Positions 25,833 through 33,823 of a stretch of 64,000 bases of DNA are shown in pieces. The stretch is from assembly GCF_018732085.1 (NCBI RefSeq), contig NZ_CP076103.1:3038001-3102000 (forward strand), in the 5' to 3' direction. Numbering within the stretch: the stretch's first letter is position 1; every line of letters starts with the position of its first letter. The position numbers and the translations under genes are program-made. A model generated the notes under the pieces. The model was not told the DNA's origin and ran no database searches. It saw nothing but the letters and a program-made list of their open reading frames with translations. The stretch is from Lysobacter capsici. GTDB lineage: Bacteria > Pseudomonadota > Gammaproteobacteria > Xanthomonadales > Xanthomonadaceae.

Positions 25833-26884
25833 CCCAGCAGGTGCTCACCGAGCCGCATCGCTTCGAGTTCTTCCAGGCGATGCGGGTCCTCGAGCACATG
25901 TTCACGCGCCAGGGCATGGCCCAGCGCGACGTCGTGCCGACCCGGCTGCGCTTCGGCAACTCGCTGTCGCTCGGGTTTCCGGCCAGCGAGATCGAACACG
26001 CGGTCGCCTACGACGAGCAGGGCATCGCGCTGGAAACCGCCGAGGCGATCGACGCGGCGGTCACCGCGCAGGAAATCTCGGAAGTGCGGGTCACCCCGGC
26101 CTTCACCGGCCTGCTCGGCGTGGCCGGCGTGCTGCCGCTGCATTACACCGAGACCATCGCCCAGCGCGAGATCTACCAGCGCGACCGCACCGCGCGCGCG
26201 TTCCTGGACATGTTCACCAACCGCGCGGTGGCCCAGCACTACGCCGCGTGGAAGAAGTACCGCCTGCACGTGCAGTACGAGTTCGACCGGCGTGAGCGCT
26301 TCCTGCCGCTGATCCTGTCGCTGGCCGGGGTCGGCCTGCATGCGCTGCGCGACCGCATGGTCGACGGCGAAAGCGACGTGTTCGACCAGGCGATCGCGCA
26401 CTATGCCGGCGGCATCCGCCAGCATCCGGTGTCGGCGGTGTTCGTGCAGCGGATCCTGTCGGACTATTTCCAGGCGCCGTTGCGGGTCGAGCAGTTCGTC
26501 GGCGCGTGGTACGTGGTGCCCGAGCAACAGCGCACGCGCCTGGGCCAGAGCAACGCGCAACTGGGCGCGACCGCGCTCGCCGGCGAGCGCGTGTGGCAGC
26601 GCGACCTGCGCCTGCGGCTGTGGATCGGGCCGCTCGACCGCGAACGCTTCCAGCGCTTCCTGCCCGGCGGCAGCGCGGCGCGGGCGCTGGCGAAGTGGCT
26701 GACCCTGCTGACCGGTTCCACCCTGGAATACGAAGTGCGCCTGATCCTGCGCCAGGATCAGGTCCAGGGCGTGCGCATGGACGAACACAACGGCGCGCGC
26801 CTGGGCTGGGACAGTTACCTGTGCTCGCGCCCGGCCGACAGCGACCGCTCGGATACGCGCTACCACATCCACACCTTGCAATAA
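25796..26884 (+). CDS. tssG: TssG, T6SS baseplate protein
   Basis: This 362-residue protein opens MSTAKRRIDPGVAQQVLTEPHRFEFFQAMRVLEHMF. It continues with VRFGNSLSLGFPASEI-like sequence (LRFGNSLSLGFPASEI), FTGLLGVAGVLPLHYTETIAQRE and FLDMFTNRAVAQHYAAWKKYR. These mark the TssG/ImpH family. It forms the baseplate wedge with TssF and TssE. The start lies within the end of tssF. Confidence 0.95.
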   Translation: MSTAKRRIDPGVAQQVLTEPHRFEFFQAMRVLEHMFTRQGMAQRDVVPTRLRFGNSLSLGFPASEIEHAVAYDEQGIALETAEAIDAAVTAQEISEVRVTPAFTGLLGVAGVLPLHYTETIAQREIYQRDRTARAFLDMFTNRAVAQHYAAWKKYRLHVQYEFDRRERFLPLILSLAGVGLHALRDRMVDGESDVFDQAIAHYAGGIRQHPVSAVFVQRILSDYFQAPLRVEQFVGAWYVVPEQQRTRLGQSNAQLGATALAGERVWQRDLRLRLWIGPLDRERFQRFLPGGSAARALAKWLTLLTGSTLEYEVRLILRQDQVQGVRMDEHNGARLGWDSYLCSRPADSDRSDTRYHIHTLQ

Positions 26885-26917
26885 CGCGATCACCGCCTTC
26901 AACGGAGCTCATACCGC

Positions 26918-27010
26918 ATGGACCGCCCACCTTTTCCAACGCCCCGCCGCCGCGGCCGCGTAACCCGCGTCGCCCCCGTCCCTCAGCAACCGCGGACCCT
27001 CGACGCATGA
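26918..27010 (+). CDS. Possible 30-residue leader ORF before clpV
   Basis: A frame from ATG 26918 (MDRPPFPTPRRRGRV) ends in a TGA that overlaps the clpV ATG as ATGA. GGAG lies about 11 bases upstream. The product would be basic and proline/arginine-rich with no known domain. The exact ATGA overlap suggests translational coupling for clpV, which otherwise has no clear Shine-Dalgarno sequence. It could equally be chance in GC-rich DNA. Confidence 0.3.
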   Translation: MDRPPFPTPRRRGRVTRVAPVPQQPRTLDA

Positions 27011-29778
27011 GCATCAATCTCAAGACCCTGATCAGCAAGCTCGACGACACCTGCCGTCGTTCCGCCGAACGCGCCGCCAACCTGTGCATGGCGCGCGGCA
27101 ATTACGAGGTCGATCTGGAGCACCTGTTCCTGGCCTTGCTCGAGCATCCGCAGTGCGACGTCGCCTTGATCGCGCAGCGCAGCGGCATCTCGGTGGATTC
27201 GCTGCGCCGCGACCTGGAAACCGAGATCGGCCGGTTCAAGACCGGCAACACCCGCACGCCGGTGTTCTCGCCGCACCTGCCGACCTTGTTCGAACACGCC
27301 TGGCTGATCGCCTCGCTCGACTCGCAGACCAGCCGCATCCGCAGCGGCCACCTGCTGCTCGCGCTGTTGACCGAGCCGGGGCTGGCGCAACTGGCGATGC
27401 GCGGTTCGGCCCAGTTCGTGCGGATCAAGCGCGACGAACTCAAGCACGACTTCGCCAAGCTCACCGCCGGTTCCTCCGAAGCCGGCGACGGCGTGCGTTT
27501 CGCCGACGCCGAACATCCGCAAGGCGACGATGCGCAGGGCGACGCCGCCACCGCCGCCGATGCGGCGCAACAGGGCGGGTTATCGAAAACCCCGGCGCTG
27601 GATCAGTTCACCACCAACCTCACTCAGCGCGCGCGCGACGGCCATCTCGATCCGGTGGTCGGCCGCGAATCGGAAATCCGCCAGGTCGTCGACATCCTGC
27701 TGCGGCGGCGCCAGAACAACCCGATCCTCACCGGCGAGGCCGGCGTCGGCAAGACCGCGGTGGTCGAAGGCCTGGCGCTGCGCATCGCCGACAAGGACGT
27801 GCCGCAGGTGCTGCAGGGCGTGGAGCTGCACACCCTCGACATGGGCCTGTTGCAGGCCGGCGCCAGCGTCAAGGGCGAGTTCGAGAACCGCCTGAAGAAC
27901 GTGATCGACGAGGTCAAGAAGAGCTCGCATCCGATCATCCTGTTCATCGACGAGGCGCACACCATGATCGGCGCCGGCGGCCAGGCCGGGCAGAGCGATG
28001 CGGCCAACCTGCTCAAGCCGGCGCTGGCGCGCGGCGAACTGCGCACGATCGCGGCGACCACCTGGGGCGAGTACAAGAAATACTTCGAGAAGGACGCCGC
28101 GCTGGCGCGGCGTTTCCAGGTGGTCAAGGTCGAGGAACCCAGCGAGCCGATCGCCGCGGCGATGCTGCGCGGGCTGGTGCCGCTGATGGAGAAGCACTTC
28201 AACATCCGCGTGCTCGACGAAGCGATCACCGAGGCGGTGCGCCTGTCGCACCGCTACATCAGCGGACGCCAGTTGCCGGACAAGGCGGTCAGCGTGCTCG
28301 ATACCGCCTGCGCCAAGGTCGCGCTCGGGCAGAGCGCGACGCCGGCGATCATCGAGGACACGCGCAAGCACATCGATCGCCTGAGCGCCGAACTGGGCGC
28401 GCTGCATCGCGAGGCCGCGTCGGGTGCCATGCACGACGAACGCGTGGCCGAGCTCGAGGCCCAACTGGAACAGTCGCGCAAGGTGCTGGCCGACAACGAA
28501 GCGCGGCTGTTGCAGGAAACCGAGTTGGCGCAGCGGATTCAGGCCTTGCGCGGCGAGCTCGAAGTCGCGGCCACGACCACGACCGCAGCCGCGGACACCG
28601 CCGCTGCCGCAGCGCAAGCGCAGGACGCCAAGCCCGCGGCCAAAGCCGCCAAGGGCAAGGCCAAGGCGGCGACGAAATCCGCCGATCCCAAGCACCAGGA
28701 AGTCAACGACCTGGTCGCGCAATTGCGCGCATTGCAAGGCGAAACCCCGATGGTGCCGTTGCAGGTCGACGGCACCGTGGTCGCCGAGATCGTGTCGGCC
28801 TGGACCGGCGTGCCGCTGGGCCGGATGATCAAGGACGAGATCCGCACCGTGCGCAACCTCGCGCCGATGCTGGCCGAACGCGTCATGGGTCAGGACCACG
28901 CGCTCGAAGCGGTGGCCCAGCGCGTGCGCACCGCCAGCGCCAAGCTCGAAGACCCGAACAAGCCGCGCGGCGTGTTCATGTTCGTCGGCCCGTCCGGCGT
29001 GGGCAAGACCGAGACTGCGCTCGCGCTGGCCGACATCCTCTACGGCGGCGAGCGCAAGCTGGTCACCATCAACATGAGCGAGTACCAGGAAGCGCACAGC
29101 GTATCCGGGTTGAAGGGCTCGCCGCCGGGCTACGTCGGTTACGGCGAGGGCGGCGTGCTGACCGAGGCGGTGCGGCGCCAGCCCTACAGCGTGGTGCTGC
29201 TTGATGAAGTCGAGAAGGCGCATCCGGACGTGCTGGAGATGTTCTTCCAGGTGTTCGACAAGGGCATGATGGACGACGCCGAAGGCCGCGAAATCGACTT
29301 CCGCAACACCCTGATCATCCTGACCTCGAACGTGGGGTCCTCGCAGATCATGCAGGCCGCGCTCAACAAGCCGGCCGAGGACATCCCGAAGGCCGACGAA
29401 CTCGCCGACGCCTTGCGTCCGGTGCTGATGAAGTCGTTCAAGCCGGCGTTCCTCGGCCGCCTGAAAGTGGTGCCGTACTACCCGATCTCCGACGACGTTC
29501 TGGCGCAGATCATCGCGCTCAAGCTGCGCCGCATCCGCGACCGGGTCGCGGCCAACCACAAGGCGGTGTTCGAGTGGGACGACAGCCTGGTCGAGGCGAT
29601 GCTGCAGCGTTGCACCGAAGTCGATTCGGGCGCGCGCAACGTCGATCACATCCTCAACGGCACCTTGCTGCCGGAGATCGCCGAGTCGGTGCTGGCGCGC
29701 ATGGCCGAGGGCAGCAAGATCGAAAGGATCAAGGTCAGCGCGGCCAAGAACGGTGAGTTCAAGTACAAGATCGCCTGA
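27007..29778 (+). CDS. clpV: TssH/ClpV, AAA+ sheath-recycling ATPase
   Basis: This 923-residue ATPase has a Clp-N domain (about 1-150), a first AAA+ module with Walker A GEAGVGKT and Walker B ILFIDEAHTMIGAGG, a middle domain, and a second AAA+ module with Walker A GPSGVGKT, Walker B VVLLDEVEKAHPDV and sensor region ILTSNVGS. The length matches ClpV. The middle part holds an Ala/Lys-rich low-complexity stretch (about residues 525-565) not usual in the ClpB M domain. ClpV unfolds contracted TssBC sheath for reuse. It ends the core operon; the next gene is a vgrG with its own promoter candidate. Confidence 0.96.
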   Translation: MSINLKTLISKLDDTCRRSAERAANLCMARGNYEVDLEHLFLALLEHPQCDVALIAQRSGISVDSLRRDLETEIGRFKTGNTRTPVFSPHLPTLFEHAWLIASLDSQTSRIRSGHLLLALLTEPGLAQLAMRGSAQFVRIKRDELKHDFAKLTAGSSEAGDGVRFADAEHPQGDDAQGDAATAADAAQQGGLSKTPALDQFTTNLTQRARDGHLDPVVGRESEIRQVVDILLRRRQNNPILTGEAGVGKTAVVEGLALRIADKDVPQVLQGVELHTLDMGLLQAGASVKGEFENRLKNVIDEVKKSSHPIILFIDEAHTMIGAGGQAGQSDAANLLKPALARGELRTIAATTWGEYKKYFEKDAALARRFQVVKVEEPSEPIAAAMLRGLVPLMEKHFNIRVLDEAITEAVRLSHRYISGRQLPDKAVSVLDTACAKVALGQSATPAIIEDTRKHIDRLSAELGALHREAASGAMHDERVAELEAQLEQSRKVLADNEARLLQETELAQRIQALRGELEVAATTTTAAADTAAAAAQAQDAKPAAKAAKGKAKAATKSADPKHQEVNDLVAQLRALQGETPMVPLQVDGTVVAEIVSAWTGVPLGRMIKDEIRTVRNLAPMLAERVMGQDHALEAVAQRVRTASAKLEDPNKPRGVFMFVGPSGVGKTETALALADILYGGERKLVTINMSEYQEAHSVSGLKGSPPGYVGYGEGGVLTEAVRRQPYSVVLLDEVEKAHPDVLEMFFQVFDKGMMDDAEGREIDFRNTLIILTSNVGSSQIMQAALNKPAEDIPKADELADALRPVLMKSFKPAFLGRLKVVPYYPISDDVLAQIIALKLRRIRDRVAANHKAVFEWDDSLVEAMLQRCTEVDSGARNVDHILNGTLLPEIAESVLARMAEGSKIERIKVSAAKNGEFKYKIA

Positions 29779-29795
29779 TCGCGGCGGGTCGCCGT

Positions 29796-29819
29796 GCCGG
29801 TCCGCCTGTGCGGTCCGGC
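29796..29819 (+). terminator. Hairpin downstream of clpV
   Basis: GCCGGTCCGC and GCGGTCCGGC pair over ten positions with one mismatch around a CTGT loop, starting 18 bases after the clpV stop. There is no T tract, so termination would need Rho or be partial. Confidence 0.4.
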
Positions 29820-29918
29820 GCAAGAGACAGGGAAGGGCGGGGAGGCAGGACCGCGGTCTTGGCCGGTCCGCCATCGCGGGCGGGCCAGCTGCCGCCCGAC
29901 GGCCAAACCTGCCCCGCC

Positions 29919-29948
29919 GCGACAGCTGAGACCGGACAAGGCTATGAT
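29919..29948 (+). promoter_or_regulatory. Promoter candidate for the module 3 vgrG
   Basis: GCGACA (29919-29924), an 18-base spacer and TATGAT (29943-29948) lie about 130 bases before ATG 30079. The -10 is good and the -35 matches four of six. The rest of the 300-base clpV-vgrG gap shows no gene. Confidence 0.4.
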
Positions 29949-30078
29949 CGGCCGGTAAAGGAATCGCCGGCCCCGTTCGCGGGGTCGGAGCCAACGTAGG
30001 GGACGCTTCCCGAAGGCCACGTCGCCGTTCACGGCCGCGGGCAGAAGCGTCGCCCGGGAGACTGCAGGAGGCAGAGCC

Positions 30079-32910
30079 ATGGACGTCCTCGCCACACTAC
30101 TCAGCGCGCTCAGCGCGCCCCGCCAGCACGAACGCCTGTTGCGGCTGCATACGTCGCTGGGGCCGGACGTGCTGATCGCCGAATCGCTGGACGGCCGCGA
30201 ATCGCTGGACGAAGGCGGCTTTCGTTTCGAACTGACCGCGTTGTCGGTCGACGCGCACCTGGACCTGAGCGAGCTGCTCGGCCAGCCGGTGCGGCTGGAG
30301 CTGATGACCGCCGACGCGGTCGGCGACCTGCGCTGCTTCCACGGCCACCTGAGCGCGTTCGAGCGCATCGGCAGCAACGGCGGCCTGGCGCGTTACCGGT
30401 TGATCGTCGAACCGTGGCTCGCGTTCCTGCGCCAGCGCGTGGACGCGTTCGTGTTCCAGGACATGACCGTGGTCGAGATCGTCGAGTCGCTGTTCGCCGA
30501 CTATGCCGGCCAGGGCCGCCTGGCGCCGGCGTGGCGCTGGGATCTGGCCGACCCGTCGGTCTACAAGAAGCGCAGCCTGACCTGCCAGTACGAAGAGTCC
30601 GACTACGACTTCCTGCATCGCCTGCTCGCCGAGGAAGGCATCCACTACCACGTCGAACACAGCGACCAGGCGCTGGCCGAGGACGGCGCCGAGGCGGACG
30701 AATCCAGCCTGGGCATGCACACCCTGGTGCTGGCCGATCACAACGAGGCCTTCGCCGACCTGGGCGCGATCCGTTTCCATCGCAAGGACGCGACCGAACC
30801 GGGCGACAGCGTCCAGCACTGGTCGACCGCGCGCCGCTGGCAGACCGCGCGGCTGCAGCGCAGCAGTTGGGATTACCGCAGCCTGGACCTGCGTCCGGCC
30901 TCGGCCTTGGGCAGCCATTACGGCGAAGTCGCGCCGGAGGACCAGGACGTCGCCGGTCCCTACGCCTATCCCGATCGCGCCACCGGCGATCGTTACACCC
31001 GCCAGCATCTGGAAGCGTTGCAGGTGTCGGCCGACACCGTGCAGGGCGCCGGCAGCTGGCGTCGGCTGCGGCCGGGCGGCCGCTTCGTGCTCACCCAGCA
31101 TCATGCGTATCCCGACGCCGACAGCGGCCGTTTCACCTGTTTGAGCGTGCGTCATCGCGCCCGCAACAACCTCGGTGCCGACGTGCTGGACCTGGCCGAA
31201 AAGCAGCTCGGTCCGGCCACCCTGGCGGTGCCGGTGTTGCCCGACGCGCTCAGCGGCCTGGCCACGCCCTCGCACGAAGGCTTCGCGCCCGATCTGGGCG
31301 AGGCCGGCCCGGCGGTCGGCAACGACGCGGTCGATGGCGCAGGTTTCTACCTCAACAGCTTCGACGCCTTGCCCGCCGCGGTGCCGTACCGCAGCCGCAC
31401 CACCGACGGCCACGGCCTGCGCCTGCATCCCAAGCCGACCGTGCATGGCAGCCAGACCGCGATCGTGGTCAGCGACGGCGCGCCGTTGCAGACCGACCGC
31501 GATCACCGGATCAAGGTGCAGTTCCCGTGGCAGCGCGGCGGCGACGCCAGCAATCGCCTGGCGCATCCGTCCGGCGACGACAACGCGCCCGGCCTGGGCC
31601 AGGCCTGGACCTGGGTGCGGGTGGCCGGCCCCTGGGCCGGCGACAACTGGGGCGGGGTGATGTTGCCGCGCAAGGGCCAGGAGGTCGTGGTCGCGTTCCT
31701 GGAGGGCGATATCGATCGGCCCGTGGTCATCGGCACGGTCTACAACGGCCGCGGCCAGCTCGACGCCGCCCACAACGATGTCGGCGGCGGGGCCGGCGGC
31801 GCCACCGGCAATGCCGCCGCCTGGTTCGAAGGCAACGACCACCCGTCGGTGTTCACCGGTTTCAAGACCCAGGCCCTGGCCGACAGCCAGGGCGGCAGCG
31901 GCGGCTACCAGCAGCTCAAGCTCGACGACACGCCGGGGCAGGGCCGGGTGCAGGCCAACACCACCCAGCACCTGAGCACCCTGGCCCTGGGCCACCTGAA
32001 AGGCGGGGTCGACAACATCCGCGGCCAGGAGCGCGGCTTCGGCGCCGAACTGAGCACCCAGGCCGGCGGCGCGCTGCGCGGCGGCGCGGGCCTGCTGCTG
32101 ACCACCGAATCGGGCAATCAGCACCTCACCGCGACCTTGGCGCAAGCGCAGCTGAGCCTGAGCGAGCAGCTGATCCAGACCTTGGGCGAGGCCGCCCAGA
32201 CCCAAAAAGCGATCCTGCCCGACGACCCGAAGGAACTCGCCGCCCAGACCGCGCTGAAGACCACCCAGGACACCATGGCCGCGACCCAGACCGGCAGCGC
32301 GCCGGGCGAAGGCATCGGCGGCGGCGACGGCAGCGCGCCGGGCTGGAGCAACCCGCTGCTGCTCGCGAGCAGCCCCAAGGGCATCGTCAGCGTGACCCCG
32401 CAAAACCAGGTGTGGGTGTCCGGCACGCAAGCGGTGCTGACCGCCGACCAGGACCTGCAATGGCTCAGCCAGACCGAAAGTGTCGTGGCCGTCGCCGGCG
32501 GCATCGCCTTGTTCACCCACGGCGGGCAAGCGCCGGGCGGCAAACCGAACCAGGAGCGCGGCATCGCCTTGCACGCGGCCAAGGGCGCGGTGAGCCTGCG
32601 CGCGCACAAGGAGCTTGCGCGCGCCGCGGCCAAGACCAGCGTCAAGATCGCCAGCACTCAAGCCGACGTGCAGATCGCCGCGCCGAGCAAACGCGTGCTG
32701 GCGACCGCGGCGGGGGCTTATCTCAAGATCGAAGGCGGCGATATCGAGCTGGGCGCGCCGGGGACGATCGAGTTCAAGAGCAGTCAGCGTAATTTGACCA
32801 CGCCGGCCTCGGCGAGCACCCAGGCGAGCCTTGCCACGGGCAACTACAAGGGCTGCGCGGAGAAACTGAAACACGCAGCGACAACCGGTGGCGCGCGTGC
32901 TGCCAGCTGA
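30079..32910 (+). CDS. vgrG: VgrG spike protein (module 3)
   Basis: This 943-residue VgrG starts MDVLATLLSALSAPRQHERLLRLHTSLGPDVLIAE. It has GGLARYRLIVEPWLAFLRQRVDAFVFQD and YEESDYDFLHRLLAEEGIHYHVEH in the gp27-like part. RIKVQFPWQ, WVRVAGPWAGDNWGGVMLPRKGQEVVVAFLEGDIDRPVVIG follow in the OB part, and a DUF2345 region ends GGDIELGAPGTIEFKS. The short tail carries no added domain. AGGAGG at 30066-30071 is an ideal ribosome binding site. Its end overlaps the DUF4123 adaptor start by 23 bases, so adaptor-dependent loading of the VasX-like effector onto this spike is expected. Confidence 0.95.
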   Translation: MDVLATLLSALSAPRQHERLLRLHTSLGPDVLIAESLDGRESLDEGGFRFELTALSVDAHLDLSELLGQPVRLELMTADAVGDLRCFHGHLSAFERIGSNGGLARYRLIVEPWLAFLRQRVDAFVFQDMTVVEIVESLFADYAGQGRLAPAWRWDLADPSVYKKRSLTCQYEESDYDFLHRLLAEEGIHYHVEHSDQALAEDGAEADESSLGMHTLVLADHNEAFADLGAIRFHRKDATEPGDSVQHWSTARRWQTARLQRSSWDYRSLDLRPASALGSHYGEVAPEDQDVAGPYAYPDRATGDRYTRQHLEALQVSADTVQGAGSWRRLRPGGRFVLTQHHAYPDADSGRFTCLSVRHRARNNLGADVLDLAEKQLGPATLAVPVLPDALSGLATPSHEGFAPDLGEAGPAVGNDAVDGAGFYLNSFDALPAAVPYRSRTTDGHGLRLHPKPTVHGSQTAIVVSDGAPLQTDRDHRIKVQFPWQRGGDASNRLAHPSGDDNAPGLGQAWTWVRVAGPWAGDNWGGVMLPRKGQEVVVAFLEGDIDRPVVIGTVYNGRGQLDAAHNDVGGGAGGATGNAAAWFEGNDHPSVFTGFKTQALADSQGGSGGYQQLKLDDTPGQGRVQANTTQHLSTLALGHLKGGVDNIRGQERGFGAELSTQAGGALRGGAGLLLTTESGNQHLTATLAQAQLSLSEQLIQTLGEAAQTQKAILPDDPKELAAQTALKTTQDTMAATQTGSAPGEGIGGGDGSAPGWSNPLLLASSPKGIVSVTPQNQVWVSGTQAVLTADQDLQWLSQTESVVAVAGGIALFTHGGQAPGGKPNQERGIALHAAKGAVSLRAHKELARAAAKTSVKIASTQADVQIAAPSKRVLATAAGAYLKIEGGDIELGAPGTIEFKSSQRNLTTPASASTQASLATGNYKGCAEKLKHAATTGGARAAS

Positions 32911-33823
32911 GCGCGACAACGGCGCGTCGCAGGCCGACCTGGCCGATCGTATCGATCGGCTGCGCGAGACGCTGTTCCGCTCGGGCAAGACGGTGTACGT
33001 GTTCGTCGACCCGCTGTTGCAAGACCCGTTCGACCGCGACGCATTGTCCGTCGGCGGCCAACCGGCCCATGCGGTCGACGTGCCGAACTGGGGTATCGCG
33101 CCGAAGGAGTATCCGTACTTCGTGGCGCTGGATTCCTCCCTGGATCGCTTGCTCGATCACAGCTGCGTGTTGGCGTTCGACCAAGCGCTAGGCAACGCCG
33201 ATGTGCGCAGCCTGTGCGGATGGTTCGCCAGCGATTTGCCGGCCGTCCAGCTCAAGCGGCTGTTCGCCGCGCAGATGCGGCGTACCGCCGGAAGCGGGCC
33301 ATGGATGTTCCGGTTCTTCGATCCACGAGTGATGCGGCACCTGCCAGCGGTTTTCGCGGGACAGGGCGCGGTCGCGGGCGTGGAGCAATGGTGGTTTGTC
33401 GATCATCGCGGCCAGACGCAGGCGGTGCAGGGCATCCATGAGCCCACGGCGGCGATCCCTATCAACGCCGAGCAGCAATTGAAACTCGACCGGATCGGCG
33501 TGCTCAACCAGGCCTTTTCGCAGTGGCGCGAGTCGGCCGAACCGCCGCGGGACGCGTTCGCCCGGCTCGACCAAGCGGCCGCCAAGGCGCAGGCCCTTGG
33601 ATTTTCGATCGAGGACGAAGCCGATTGCGTGGCGTTCATGCTGCATCGATGCCTGGTGCATGCGCGCATCGAGGAACATCCGCACGTTGCCGGCTGGATA
33701 GCGGCCATGCGGTCGAAGGAAGCGAACTACGTGGATCTGGCCGCGCAATCGGACGAGCGGCTTTGGGCGGACATCGAGTCCGGACATTGGACGGCAGGCA
33801 AGCAAGGAGCACGACATGGCTGA
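32888..33823 (+). CDS. DUF4123 T6SS effector adaptor/chaperone
   Basis: This 311-residue protein has the DUF4123 pattern: YVFVDPLLQDPF at the start, VLAFDQALGNADVRSLCGWFASD in the middle, and PWMFRFFDPRVMRHLPAVF with HRGQ-containing sequence. DUF4123 proteins (Tap-1/TEC) bind an effector and load it on its partner VgrG without being secreted. Gene order vgrG-DUF4123-effector is the classic one. Translation probably starts at GTG 32888 inside the vgrG end; GTG 32897 is an alternative. The stop overlaps the effector start by 8 bases. Confidence 0.88.
   Translation: MARVLPAERDNGASQADLADRIDRLRETLFRSGKTVYVFVDPLLQDPFDRDALSVGGQPAHAVDVPNWGIAPKEYPYFVALDSSLDRLLDHSCVLAFDQALGNADVRSLCGWFASDLPAVQLKRLFAAQMRRTAGSGPWMFRFFDPRVMRHLPAVFAGQGAVAGVEQWWFVDHRGQTQAVQGIHEPTAAIPINAEQQLKLDRIGVLNQAFSQWRESAEPPRDAFARLDQAAAKAQALGFSIEDEADCVAFMLHRCLVHARIEEHPHVAGWIAAMRSKEANYVDLAAQSDERLWADIESGHWTAGKQGARHG

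Noticed and set aside
30097..32988. 963-codon minus-strand frame opposite the third vgrG
   Set aside because: Same shadow pattern; the plus strand encodes conserved VgrG domains throughout.
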